Shown here: piece by piece, positions 10,797-23,540 of the stretch | How positions within the stretch are numbered: the first letter of the stretch is position 1 | Layout: every line of letters starts with the position of its first letter | Assembly: GCF_037975245.1 (NCBI RefSeq) | Contig: NC_092569.1 | Location: forward strand, 1,027,001 to 1,091,000 | Direction of reading: 5' to 3' | DNA: 64,000 nt | DNA from: Apostichopus japonicus | Lineage: Eukaryota > Echinodermata > Holothuroidea > Aspidochirotida > Stichopodidae | Translations under genes and position numbers: made by a program | The notes under the pieces: model-generated | Database searches by the model: none | Told to the model about the DNA's origin: nothing | Seen by the model: only the letters and a program-made list of their open reading frames with translations

Positions 10797-13700
10797 CTGA
10801 CCTATACCGAAAGCACTTAATATAGAATGGCATGTAATACACAAACATGCTCCCTCAGCCAATGAGCTTATTCATGACTATTCATCTCATGAATATTTAT
10901 TAGCCTAGTTTTCCTGGTGTACAAACAAACTTAGTGCTATACTTGTCAGTACACAGCTAATAATGGAAGTCCTTGCATGTGTGTGTGTGTGATATGAACA
11001 TGCATTACAAGAAGTGCATTGGTTAGGTCAGATGCACAATTACACTGGGAGCTGTTGAGGAAACTGTCAACAGTTTTCAAATCTCCTTGGTGGACAGATA
11101 GCAACAGTTGCTGTTTTGTTTTCAGTGGTTGATTGGATTTACTTAGAAGGAATATTGCCTTAAGCTGTGGTTTTGGACGTTAATGATGGTGAGTTTCAGC
11201 TTAGCTTAAGATTACTATTATCACAGTTAGTGTGGATAGGTTGTATTCAACTAACTTGACAAGTTGAAAAAGTTGTAAGTTACTGTGTAGGAAACATGTA
11301 CAGTAGTACATAATGCATAGAATAAACATGATCAAATATTGTAAAAGCCCTACAGCCATTCTAAATAAACTAATGCTGTGAATATGCATATAGCTGTCAT
11401 AAAAGTTTGCCTCTGGTCGATATGTATTTCATTGGGACTAACTTATCTTCAAAGACTGCATTAAAACAGAAAATTTAGTACAGTATTTTACAACAGAAAG
11501 TACAGTACCATATATCACAGGAATAAAAGTATATCTAATCGATGGTTTGAAGAATATCAACTCTATTGTAAGGTTATGAAATTGATTTATATGATCTTGT
11601 ATATCCTGGTATCGCTGAAATTTTAAACAACTTTGCTTCGCTTTTGAAGTTGTCGGGACCAGTTTATAAATTGGTAATTATGCAATAAGAATTATCTGTG
11701 TCATTGAAGGATAGCTGATGGAGAGAGAAATTGAGATATTCCACTCTTCCAAGACTTTCATTACAGACATCTTTGCTTTATTCATGTTCCTTTACACACA
11801 AGACTATATATCTTGAGCTGGTCTAAATATGTACAGTATGACATCATTGAGCCACAAATGCTTGAATCTGTAACCTAATAGACCTGTTTATTACCATGTA
11901 TATTTTCTGTAAAATGAGATGGGTTTGAAAATGCTGAGTCTAAAACATCTGAATGATATTACTGGCATTTGTTTAGGGCAGTGTCAAAACTTTTAACATT
12001 CTTCCTTGAAAATATGAAATGAAAAACAAAAGGGAAAGATTTCCTCTCCTAATGTCACTTTGCACTGTGAGGTATATCACAAACTGACAAAATATCAACC
12101 TGCAGACTAGAATGCATGAGTTTGAAACCTTGAAAACTCCCAAATGGATCAAGAGTTCCCTTTGACATAGTCCTGTGAGAGCTTTTCATCACAAAGATAT
12201 CTCTCAGATAAGCTAAATACGATTTTGGTGTTTGCTTCCACCTTAAAGACAATTTTTAGAAACATCTTTTCTTTGGTAATCATCTGTTCTTTTCATTCAG
12301 AAATTATTATACCTAGTTGAATGTGAATTAATCACAATAATTATATAAATAAACTACCAGCTTCTAGTCTATTTAGCATTTACTAACTAGTCTAAAAGTT
12401 GATATAGCATCATAAAGTGCTAGCTTGTGCTTTCGCACAATTACCAGAATTTTTCTAAAAATTGCTTAGCTTACTAGTCCCTACTGTATGTCTACATAAT
12501 CCTGTAAATCTGAATATCCCCTTTCAGAAAGGAAGGTAGTTGTTTGGGATGTTAAGTTAAGAATTATGTCAAGAGTAGATCTATGTCAAGAGCAGACAGC
12601 AGGAAGCAGTAATTAAATCTGAAACTAAACAACAGGAAGTGAACAAATCAACAACAGTTCTGACCTCTGACCTCAATTTGATGGATTTGTTATTAATTAA
12701 CAACCATGCTGGCATTGTCTATGCAATGGAAATGAACATAAATTTAAGTTCTACAGAGTGTGAAAAATGGCATTATTGCCACACTTTTGTGGTACTAATA
12801 CAATAGCCCCATACCACTGAATTGGAAGGGGACATGGGAGTTGATGGATGGTTGTTAAGTACACATTCCAAGGGACAGTTGAACGATATAAATGCTACTC
12901 ACTAAATGTCTCTGTGGATGTTGCTGTCATTAATGTGGCAGAATCTTCAGTTTGTGACAAAAACTGGGATTCCAGAACATTATTAAGAGGTCTCAAACTT
13001 TAAAAAATTACAGTAGTATCCTTTCCTCACTACAATGCACAGTAACAGTTCAACGATGTGCTGACTCTCTTGGGAAATATAAGTTAAAATACATGGTATA
13101 AGAGTACTGAAAATTTAAAAAGATTCCCAAGATTCTTGAGCATAATCGATTAACACCCCTGAATGTACTGGGAATACTTAAACCTCTAGGAATGTTATGA
13201 GTCAAGTATAAGCTATTTTCAGCAAGCTAATAAATTTGTAGTTTAAACTTGTAACTTTAAGGAAAGAAATTAGTCATCCTGGTCGTAACCAGTCTCGGTC
13301 TGATAGTCTCAATGTAGAATAATGCAAGCCTATTATATTGAGTTTCTAGGAAAATTCTTACTGGATGAATCCTCTTCAGGGATTTGTAAAGTACAAAAGA
13401 ACTATAACAATGCCTCTTAGCAATAAGCCCATCACAAGTTAGCAAAAGCTGTGTGCATCAAAAATGCTAAAACTTAGTTAACCACATCATTCTAGAGACA
13501 GAGGAGAACAAGAGTACAATTGCTAGGAGGAGATGGATACAAAGTGAGAAAGCAATGTAAATGATAGAACTTCCATCCTTAGCGACAGCTATCTGGATCC
13601 ACCTTGATAAGTGTGAAAGATTCTTGAGCCGAAGGATTATTAAACTTTGCTGTCAGTTGCCAGAGGCAAGAAACTTCTATGATGTGTCTGCATTACAGAC

Positions 13701-16700
13701 TTAATACAAAACCTTGTGAAATTGCATCCACGTCGACCTTCAAGGTATGAAATGTTATGATGTGCAGGCAGTAGAAGAAGATGATATCTATCTTATTCAT
13801 GATCTTGTTAATGGACGATATCTGATCATTGGTATGACAGGATTAAATCCCCTGGTACCATTAATACACAAGATAATAGATGAGATGACGTAGAGCTATC
13901 TTATTGAAGCAAAACTTGATTGTGGGGAAGGGTGCTTTGAGCTTGTAGAGGACATGGATGATGGATGAAGGGCATGTGTGAATGGGGAAGGGGGTCATGG
14001 AGAGAGTATTGTTGATGAACAGGGGTAGGGGGTAGCAACAAGTAATGTGCAATAGAGTGTCATCGGGTCTTTCTGCAAAACTTAGTGTAAGCAGTTTGCA
14101 TTCTTCAGAGATGAGCAGGAAGGAAGAACTATACATGCATATTAATTAGCCTAATTAGGCAAACAACTTGATGCAAACATTGGAATATAACCTACACTGT
14201 ACAGCTAACATTATGGCCTCGCTCACATTGGAGAATACAAGTAAGATCAGTGTTTCGTTATCCCATAGGGAGATAAACTTAATCCGGGCGGGTTCACATT
14301 GGAGAATGCACGCCGGATCAAGAAGGGAAGGACAAACAGGGAAACATGGTGCAAGCGTGAACTGGTCACGGTGATTTCTAATATCTGACCGAGTGAGGAC
14401 TCCTGCAGCAGCTGCATGCTCAGTTAAAACACATAATAGTACATCAAACATATAGCGTTGTGATATTCTGTGTATAACTTTTTCTTCGCCGAAAATTTTA
14501 AAAATCTGAGATCAGCACTGTACAGATTTTTTAAATTACCAAAGTTGTAAACTGATAAGGCAACCATACATGATTTGACAAATGCCATGCTGAAGGCAGT
14601 AACAAGTATGCAAAACATAAAAGTTAAAAAACATAATCACAAGTGGAAGTACAGTACCTGTACAAACAACTATATTTGTGGCTGGGCCCAACAATCCCTG
14701 GATGATACAAATTGTCTTCTGATGAAACCATTTCATCAGCATGGCATTTGTCAAATCATGCATGGAATTGTTGGCTCATCAAACGTATCAACTGTTTAAA
14801 CAGAATTACTGTTTATACTGCACTCTTGCTCTTTTATATTTCAAGATTCTTCAACTCATGAATATGCTAATTTCAAAGCACACTATATGATCGTTCCTGT
14901 GTTACTGTATGGTAACTTTTGTAGCCTGATGAAACACAGCTAGATGCAGTTTTCTTCCAGTTTTGTTTTTCTGTCAAACTTATAATATGAGATTTTTAAT
15001 TAGATTTTTTAAGTCAGTCCATGTATTACGCTGCATCTTCAAACTGTGCTGACAGGTTGTAAATAATTCCAGAGTTCATACATTTCTACATACATGTTAT
15101 AAATATGGCTGCATGCTGACTACCAGTAACTTTACTCAAAATTTCACTGCATCATCAATCAAAAACTTAATCCACGCTGCTGAGGGAGTCGCTAATATTT
15201 TCAGTCTGTTTCTAACGTTTTTGTGCAAGGTGTAGCTGCTTCCCGTCTCAGAAGTGATAGTGTACGGGATCTACAGTGAATCTGTATTGTACTCTGTGTG
15301 ATATTTAAATGCTATGGAAAACCTTTCGTGACAGCATATACATGTACTGCAACAGTAGTCTGGTATGCAATTTCACACTTAATACATTGTTGCACAAGTT
15401 ACCATTGCACAGTTTGTAAACAAAGGATTTCCACTAACTTGAACTTAAACCTTTTATCCCTGTATCACCATAAACTTTGCTCTAAGATGTAGTGATGTGA
15501 AAGGGTCTTTGTAAACATGTGCACCCTTGCATTGATGATCCATTTATCAAGAGCTAGAAATTACAAAGACTGTGTTTCACAGTAATCAGGACAACATAAC
15601 CATCCTGCAGTTTCCCATGGAAACCTAACAAGATGTCCTCAAATTATTTTGGTGAAAGGTGATGGAACTTTTCAGTCATGAATTCAAAGATGCATGAAGT
15701 TTATAACGCTGCATGCAGTTATGAAATTTGCGCTTCAACCCTTCAAAACAAGAAAAATGATCACATTACAACCAAAATACAATTAGAAATTTTCAAAATT
15801 TTGATTATTTCATTATATTTAAACTGAAATTTGATAAACTGATAAATCTGATAAACCACAACTTAACCTGATGCTTTGCTGACACTGCACAGTGAATAGG
15901 ATCAAAATATAATGCTAAAATTCATTGCAAAACAGCATGCTTTAGCCCTAATTATGTTGTGTATGGTACTGTAGTACAGTATTTGTGCCGGTACCTCAGA
16001 ATTTCATTCATCTCAAAAGCCGTAATAAGTGAACTTGAACCGAATCGTCAGCGTAAATTTAAATCTCAGTCAGAAATGAAGATACCCATGCTGTTTGTCA
16101 CCTTGTTAACAGAGACTCTAGACTTTAATTTAATTGAACTAAATTTTTTCCCTGGCGATCTCAAGCGTTTGACACCTTCACGGTCAAAACAAATATATTG
16201 AAGTTGAATGAGAATGGCCCCTGGCATGATTCTTTCTAAACTAAGGACTTAAAATACAGTAGTAAATACATTATGCATGGATGATATGTATTGTACAGTA
16301 ATTATACATGGCTGTATAAATTGTAGTCTTGGAACCCCAATATGGCTGAGTACTGTATGTGATTAAGTATATATGCGTAAACTATTGACAACGATCTTTC
16401 CACAGATATTTCCCAGAGTTTCATAATAAATGTCATCAAATTGTGTAAGGGATACATATTGTCAATATCACAATATAAATATTTATGTAATCATAACTAA
16501 GGAATTAAACTTGAAAATTAGTACAAATTGCCAATTAAAGTAAGTGTACCATCATAGTACTTAGGCACCACGGTACAGAAACAGAGAAATCCAGGATGAA
16601 GTAAAAAAATGAAGCACAAAAGAAATTTTTTAGCAAAATTATACGTTCTGAAAAATACCTTGTCACAACCTAACCCTGTTACTTTTATGTAACTTTTCTA

Positions 16701-17161
16701 TGGACTTTTTTATGTCTGCAGTATTATACACACTGTACACTGCACATGTATCTAGTAATTTGTGTCTATGGAGCTAGATATGACATTGGTACTGTAATTA
16801 TACAGTATGTACCCTAACATTGCTGCAGGTGCACTCAACTTTGAATTAACATGGGAATGAAAACATTCAAGGAGTCAGGAGTGTTGCCATTACTTTATGC
16901 ACACCACATGAAAATAAAATTAATGTCGTAACATTAAAAACCAGTATAAACAGTATCTAGGAAATCATTGGATGGAGACTTCATAACCCAAGTCAACAGC
17001 AGAATATCCACCACAGTATGTATCTCTATCAGACATTACTGTATACATACAAGTACAGTAGTCACTAACTCTGTGAACTAATTCACCGTCCAGTAAAATA
17101 AACATTTGTTGCTATGGGTGTAACCATGGCCATGTAAACAACAGCTGGTATGTGTTCTTAC
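10797..17161. other. Long stretch without a supported gene
   Basis: If the candidate minus-strand exons are right this is one intron of about 6.4 kb. It is AT-rich and unusually full of the word TACAGTA and its complement. It includes a 25-bp perfect inverted repeat (14569-14593 and 14736-14760) and a decayed coding-like patch on the + strand near 13561-13970 that I do not accept as a gene. The ORFs of 60-100 codons here show no domain. Confidence 0.4.
14569..14760. repeat. Perfect 25-bp inverted repeat with a 142-bp spacer
   Basis: CATGATTTGACAAATGCCAT plus GCTGA at 14569-14593 is the exact reverse complement of 14736-14760. A second complementary pair (CCAACAAT near 14690 and ATTGTTGG near 14767) surrounds the right arm. 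It could fold into a stem-loop or be a decayed MITE. Confidence 0.5.
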
Positions 17162-17209
17162 ATTGCTACAGTACATTGAAATCTTTAATATGACAGTCAT
17201 GGAAACCAC
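17162..17209 (-). CDS. Candidate internal exon of the minus-strand gene
   Basis: The minus strand has the acceptor TGTGCTCTTGATCCAG, 48 nt of open frame (16 codons, beginning VVSMTVILKISMYCSN) and the donor GCAAT|GTAAGAA. It is phase 0 at both ends, compatible with the exon at 17826-17911 before it and 10742-10796 after it. Very short, so weak evidence on its own. Confidence 0.25.
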
Positions 17210-17825
17210 CTGGATCAAGAGCACATGTGGTGATTAGGATACAAATTTCTTCAAGCTATCAAGCATATTGTTGTTTCATATTCTTTTGACAAGTTTCTAA
17301 GAAATCATTTGGTACTTGATGGCTACTTTACCTTCTTGTCCCCCATTTTCTCCACAAAACTATTAAAGCTACATGCACAATGTTGGTATGTATAATGTAA
17401 CAGATCTATGTGCAGGTCTGCAGGAAACATTGTAATGTATCACATTGATTAATTAGTTGTTGAACTGTCTTTTCTATTGCAATGGTATGCATAATGTACA
17501 TGCAGCACGCGTTGCCATGGGTACGGTACATAACTACCTGGCCACACGTAACTATGGCCACAAAACTTGGTATGCGAATTTATCCTTCCAGTCCTTGGAA
17601 TATTACGATTTGCTATTTGTACACCTGTGATCTTCCATCGAAACTACCTGGATACAGCATACAGGCCTCAATAATTAATGCATACGTACAGAATATATGC
17701 ATTAAATATTTTGGCAAATTCGCCCCAGTTCCTACAAAGAATGTATTCTCTCTACAGAAACACCACAAAATGCCTACAGTATTGTCGGCATCAGCAATAT
17801 TTTAGGATTGTAGCATTTGATTTAC

Positions 17826-17911
17826 CTGGAAGATGTCTATAACCTTGCATAAGAAGCGTAAAAATTTATGGGCCTGATTCTCATCAATAGTGGATTCTGA
17901 TTCAAGTTTAC
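17826..17911 (-). CDS. Candidate internal exon of the minus-strand gene
   Basis: The minus strand reads CATCCCCAG|GTAAAC ... CATCTTCCAG|GTAAATC. The 86-nt exon is open only when entered at codon position 2, giving 28 codons that include ENQAHKFLRFLCKVIDIFQ, an amphipathic helix-like segment. It leaves in phase 0. It joins in phase to the exon at 22695-22743. An acceptor further upstream is possible because the same frame stays open for about 12 more codons. Confidence 0.35.
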
Positions 17912-20900
17912 CTGGGGATGTCAGCAGCAGCTCAGTGCTTACTTAAACAAATTTGTTTCAGGCATCAGAATGAAGAGATGTGAGTGTCTGTAATGATAAT
18001 ACTCATGAATATGTAAAACTCGGATTGAGTAATTACCTGTTTGCAGAACTTTAATGAATTGAACATTTCATTATACTGTAGGCTATATCTTGTACTTACT
18101 GCACGGTAGGCTACAGACCTGTACAGTATGCCTCAAAGAATCGCAAATAACAGAACTTGATCTTCCAGTGGTGACAATGTCATTTTGAATGCCATTAAAC
18201 ATGGCAAGTTACTTTAATATTAGCTGTCAATCCTTAAATTCCCACAAGTACTGTACCTCAGGCTCACATGATAATGAATGATGTTAAGTTGACTTGAGGC
18301 ACCCAGCTATGAAAGCAGAGACCACAACTACATTCCATGCCTTTTGATCTGTGCAGCAATGACTTGAAACACTTTTATCCAAAGCATTTCTCTCTCTACT
18401 TTGAATCTCCAGTTTACTGTACAGTCAGTATGAAAGGTGCAGAAAAGAAACTGAAGATTTATTATTTTGATTTTTGGTCAAATGCTGCCATGTATGAATG
18501 TGTAAGGAAAATTATTGGTGTCATAACCTGGTCCTTTTCTGACTTTTTTTTAAAACATTTTACCTGGAAAGGCAGATTGTGTACATTTTTCACTCTGTGT
18601 GTATTGTGTACATATTTTTATATTCATTTAATCTACTGTAGGTTAATACTTACTGAGACCAAGTTTAGTATTTAAAGTATAACTATTCATTTCCTACATA
18701 TTGACCACTTGTAGTACGCCACCCACAAATAATGCAAGAGTAGGGAATAATTTATCCAGTATCGCATTGCAAAATGCTATACAAAAATGCTACGCAAAAT
18801 GGATCACATTGATACAAGTCCAAAGAAAGATATAGCAGTTCCTTTTATTACACAAAGTTAACCATAGTTTTTATTATTATGACTTAATATAGAGCCTTCA
18901 AAATTGCTACACAACATTTGATTTTTGAACACTAAATTATTTCCTGCCAAATGCAATAAGACTTATTAAACATGAAAGAGTTTATAACTTGACATGAATA
19001 CAGAATAGAGACCTAATGCATAGCACAGTATATACTAACTTACTAAGCTATGAACACTAAATTATTTCCTGACAAATGCAATAAGACTTATTAAACATGA
19101 AAGAGTTTACATGAATACAGTACAGCGACCTAATGCACAGCACAGTATACTTAGCCACTGTATGAACACTAAATTATTTCTTGCCAAATGCAATAGATTT
19201 ATTAAACATGAAAGATTTTATAACTTGACATGAATACAGTCCAGAGACCTAGTCTAATGTATAGCACAGTATACTAAGTTTCTTTAAATAGCAATAAAGC
19301 CAGTGACATTTAAGTACTTTAGGCATGTACAGTAGATATTGACACCAAACGTAACGGTCCTGTTTAAAAATGATTAAACCGGAGTGTTAGCCTTTCAATC
19401 GGTTCGAGTCACTCCCAGATTAATGTATGTCGTCCAGTTACAGAGTTGTTGACAATTAACAATTCATAATCATGGACGTTAAATATGAATGTAAGGGACT
19501 GACTTCGGTCAGCTTGCGGCTTTGATAAGCCAATGAGGCTTCTTCGGGAGTTCCTGCTTGCAGGAGGATCTAATATACATACATACATATGCAAGTTGTA
19601 CAGATTATCATATTAGAGACCATGATTATATACTGAGACACTCTAGCACTTAACTAAAATATTTCAGTGGATTCTTGGAAATATTACATACACATTTACT
19701 GATGCCAAGTGTAAAACCCTTTAAGATTTGAGTGTTTACTGCACATGCTAAAGAAGGCCCTTCCTGCAGATTTATTAATTTATGGTTCCGCCTGTCGAGG
19801 AATAACTGCGCCGCAGAAAATATTACTTCAAAATAACCTCCAATTTGTCTTGAATCGATTGATATTGGGCGTTGCTTGTATCAACGTATGAATAACAACC
19901 AAGAAGTTTGTAGGTCATTACTACCACAGCAAATAGTTAATGAAGGAAGACAGCCAAAGGTTTGTCATAAAGTGATATTGGGGATTGCTTTTTCAATGTA
20001 CAGTATGAATAATAAGAAAGAACATTTAATTACTACGTGCTGCAGGGCGGTGGAATACTGAATGCTTAAAACGAGTTTGTTTGGAATTAAACGATATTCG
20101 GGCGTAGTAGGTTGTGTCATATGAATAATAATAAAGAACAATTTTATTAGCCGATGGGCGGATAACTCAAGGACGTCTCTAAATTTAAAATATCAAAGTG
20201 AAGAATATGACTTATACACAGGGTGTGGTTGAAATAAAAAATTAAAAAATGAAATTAACTTTTATAGTATCTAGCAAAGAATCGAAATGACTGTACAGTA
20301 CCAAGGTTAAATTAATAGTATCTAACTTTCATAATTTTAAGCAATATAGACAAGAGAGAGATTTGTCTATGGTTGATGTAAACCTGGAGGATAATGAAAA
20401 GGATTCATGAGTAAAACTGATTCAGAGTACAGAATATTAACAGTGTAGCAAGAACATACTGTACAAAGAAAATACTTGGATGTGATGTCAGACTCAAACA
20501 TGAATGGTTCCATGTGTAACAACTAACAACCTAGTAACAGGAACAGAAATTAGCGACGAGAAATTAAACAAATGTCATATTTTATGCAATGACACTCAAA
20601 AGGTAGTCAGTATAGGCCCCAAATTATAGCATGCTATAATTGCTAGAAGTTTTCAAAAAGTACTTTCCTGGAGGTCTTTACTCTCCAAATTGTTCTCAGA
20701 CATTTTTAAGGAACACATAAGATGACTGAATGTCCCAGTGAGGAAAATTTCCTTGAAATTTGTAATATTTAAGACAGCTTAAGAATTTTGATCATCTATA
20801 TTTGAATATCTAGCATATTTTGGGCCAAAACAGCATACCTTTAAATATGCAATAGCAGAGACAAGCAGTGAATTACAGTAAGTATAGGAAAAGGAAACAT

Positions 20901-22694
20901 GAGAAAACATATAAATATGTATACTCTACTTAGTGCTTGAAAGAGGTTATGGAAACTTGGTAAGGATTCCTCAGAATGGAGAAAATTCAAGCCACAGATA
21001 CAATACATACTGCCCAGCAATGAGACCACGAAAAATCAAGATGAAAATAGCAAAGGAAAGGTTCAGAACTGTCGTTTTGGAAGGAAAGGGGGGGGGGGTC
21101 AATGGGGTTAGGGAGGGGGTTGGTGGTGCATGCTTGAATGTTAATTATTTGTATATGTTAAGGTAGATTGGAGGGGCACTGCATACTCTACATATGTGGA
21201 TTTGAGGCAGATGAGCAAAGAGAAATTTAAAGTAAATGTTTTCAATTTACATTAATAATTGTATAATGTGACTGGAAATAAATGTTAACTTCCGAAACTG
21301 ATTAAACCAACAGTTCTGCAATGAACCTGGCTTCCCACAGTCATGCTAATCAATGACATATTGTATTAATTTGATTTGATTACGTAATAATTAATTAGAT
21401 AATTAGTAAAGCCTGAGCTTTCTGATACAGTATTTATTAGGTATTTATACAGTACTGTATGGTAATACTGTACTGTACATACAGTCTCTATATACTGTAT
21501 GCCAACTGTATCGCGTAAAGGAAACCAACCCTTTTCTATTTGTTGTCATTTGGATAGAATGAAATTGCTTTCTTGTTATCTATTACAGATATATGATAAC
21601 ACAACTTAAAGGGGATCTTTTAATTTATAACAGAAGTCACAGAGAGTGATGAACAAGTATTATGACCTGGAACAATGTAAAACACAACAAATTTATTATT
21701 TTATTATTCAACATGCAGGGACTATAAATCAATTTCGAATCACAGTATGCATTATACTATTGAAACATTCAAATTTACTTTTGAAACTTGAATTTCAACT
21801 ATCTGGTAATGCAAGACATATATCAACTTGATAAGTACTGTAGTCTGTGCACATTCATTTTCTATGGAGGGAGACCTCCCAATCTTGTATGTACAGTAAA
21901 CCTGAGCACTGCATATTGCCACACACTGATACAACTCAAACCTATAAATCAGTAGTACCGCCAGTAGAGATGAAATACAGTACAGTAGGCCAACAGACCA
22001 TTAAAGACTAAGTAAGATTTATTAGGTCTGAGCTGTTGAAAATGTTTACCAAAAAAAAAATGAAGTGTTCTCTTCTACTGTGTACATATCCCTATTCTCT
22101 ACAACACACTCACTGACATTTCTGAAATTACTGTGCACAGACATTAACTCTAGCAAACAGATCCAGCTGCTTATATGGCAGTATGACTGAAAACTATAAA
22201 TCAGCAATGTACTATGCATGATATATATTTTACAAATTTAGTAGACTTACTGTAATCAACAGTCTAGAGACAATATAATTTAAACAGACCAATAAAGTAG
22301 TACTGTAAGTTACAAGCAATGCTAACTAGGTCTGTACTTTGCTGGTTATAAAATTCACCATTAGTTGCAAATATTGTTTTCTTCTACATTCCTAACCCTT
22401 CCACTTCTCCTCCCCTTCCACTTCACCTCCACTCTTCCCTTCTCCTCCCTCTCATTTTCCTTTCTCCTCCCCCCTCTTCACTCCTCCTCCACTCCTCTTC
22501 ACTTGCCACCATACACTGACATAATACTGAAGACCTCCCCTTCAGGACATCCATGTCCACACCAATGACAGACAATTCATCCTGAAGAGACTTTTTAACT
22601 CAATTTACAGAAAGCAAATCGTATCTAAGAATTCATTTCCCTCAGTAAACCCTGGAATCACGAACCAAATGTTTCTGCTAGAAAACAGATTAAC
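17912..22694. other. Non-coding stretch (probable intron) with tandem repeats
   Basis: No coding region was supported. It contains a three-copy tandem repeat (18927-19275), a G-run near 21088-21097 and a CT-rich low-complexity tract (22380-22500). TACTGTA/TACAGTA words are frequent. Near 19399 there is a GGTTCGAGTC word like a tRNA B-box, but no tRNA fold. Confidence 0.4.
18927..19275. repeat. Three-copy tandem repeat, period about 112-125 bp
   Basis: GAACACTAAATTATTTCCTG recurs at 18927, 19052 and (one base changed) 19164. Each copy continues with AATGCAATA, TATTAAACATGAAAGA, ATGAATACAG and AGCACAGTATA. Copies differ by small deletions, giving spacings of 125 and 112 bp. Confidence 0.75.
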
Positions 22695-22743
22695 CTGTTT
22701 CCATGAGTCCCTTCAAGGCATCGTTTAGTAACTTTAGTTCCAT
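22695..22743 (-). CDS. Candidate first coding exon of the minus-strand gene
   Basis: The minus strand reads ...AAGAATTAG|ATGGAACTAAAGTT... and ends ACAG|GTTAATC. The 49 nt encode MELKLLNDALKGLMET plus one base of a Gly codon, completed by the exon at 17911. An in-frame TAG directly precedes the ATG, so this may be the initiator exon. The acceptor has a poor pyrimidine tract. The left end of the DIRS element lies only 67 bp upstream (22810), so any further 5' exon would be separated from it by the insertion. Confidence 0.3.
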
Positions 22744-22809
22744 CTAATTCTTTATTAGATGCATATTTGGGTTTTCATTAAATGGTACAGTATCACATAG
22801 CACTGACAA

Positions 22810-22960
22810 ATTCCAAAACTTACTGGTTTGGATATTTACGAGTGACGAGCTTACCTGTCTCCTCACAACCTTAGCACCTCATTCTACCGTGCCTATAAAG
22901 TCCTGGTAAATAAATAACACTGTGCGCCCTCTATGACCGGACCCCCCTTCCGGTCCCTCC
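22810..22960. repeat. DIRS inverted terminal repeat, left (element 3') copy
   Basis: 22849-22960 is the exact reverse complement of 29221-29332 (112 bp as read). The outermost 39 bp (22810-22848) are specific to this end and recur, inverted, in the ICR. Confidence 0.88.
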
Positions 22961-23441
22961 TCCTTTCTCATGAGACCATTCCTAAAGAGTGGCCTCACGG
23001 ACACGGGAGTGGGGGTGGCAAGGTCTGGCCACCCCCAACGACCCCCGTCGAGTTAACTTCCCAAAGTGAACCCCTAACAAAAAATTCACTGACGCCTTCT
23101 TAGCAGGGGGGAGTGTAACCCTCCCCGGCGCAGCGGGAAGGGGGGACACTCTCCTGAACCCTGCAGGCGGAACTACCCCTTACACTAACAAGGAGCCTAA
23201 AGATTTACGGTCCGCCACTTGTTACTCTTAGATCAACTTAGGTGAGAACGTAAGTGGAAGACTGTACGCAAACGCATACGGAAACACATAGGTACACTCA
23301 CCGATAGACATAGTCGATGGCTCTCTGGTGGATGGTGGTTCTGTCTATCTGGTGTGAAGCTCGGAGTCATGAGTCAAGTCGAGCGACCGCTCCTCCGTCC
23401 GGCTGTGTCCCACCACCCTCTCGGGGGAGGGAGGCGGGAAT
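22961..23441 (-). other. DIRS 3' non-coding segment between ITR and ICR
   Basis: About 480 bp of GC-rich sequence without an ORF of note, between the left ITR and the ICR. A non-coding tail in this place is normal for DIRS elements. Confidence 0.6.
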
Positions 23442-23540
23442 GGAGACAGGTAAGCTCGTCACTCGTAAATATCCAAACCAGTAAGTTTTGGAATATTTAC
23501 TTCGCTCCTCGCTTACCTGTCTCCTCACAACCTTAGCACC
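23442..23540. repeat. DIRS internal complementary region (ICR)
   Basis: 23442-23493 is the exact reverse complement of the left end 22811-22862 (52 bp). 23495-23540 is the exact reverse complement of the right end 29303-29348 (46 bp). The single T between them (23494) pairs with the terminal A at 22810. In the DIRS replication model the ICR templates joining of the two unequal ends into a circle. The YR frame stops at 23533, inside the ICR. Confidence 0.9.

Noticed and set aside
12055-12252. Minus-strand ORF with a fair acceptor at its start
   Set aside because: 65 codons without a domain; donor candidates are weak and phases do not fit the neighbouring candidate exons without extra assumptions.
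13561-13970. Protein-like reading on the + strand (e.g. HLDKCERFLSRRIIKLCC, then EEDDIYLIHDLVNGRYLI)
   Set aside because: It needs at least one frame change and reads through stops; each open piece is under 50 codons, within chance expectation, and no family was recognised. It could be a decayed pseudogene but this is not supportable.
14155-14799. Overlapping ORFs of 64-98 codons on both strands
   Set aside because: No domain, no splice context, and the region contains inverted repeats, so these are taken as chance frames.
19381-19415. tRNA-like sequence with a GGTTCGAGTC word and complementary GGAGTG/CACTCC
   Set aside because: Only 35 nt between the complementary ends, no cloverleaf and no proper A-box spacing; at most a fragment of a tRNA-derived SINE.
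22365-22568. 67-codon ORF rich in Ser/Leu/Pro
   Set aside because: It is the translation of a CT-rich low-complexity tract.
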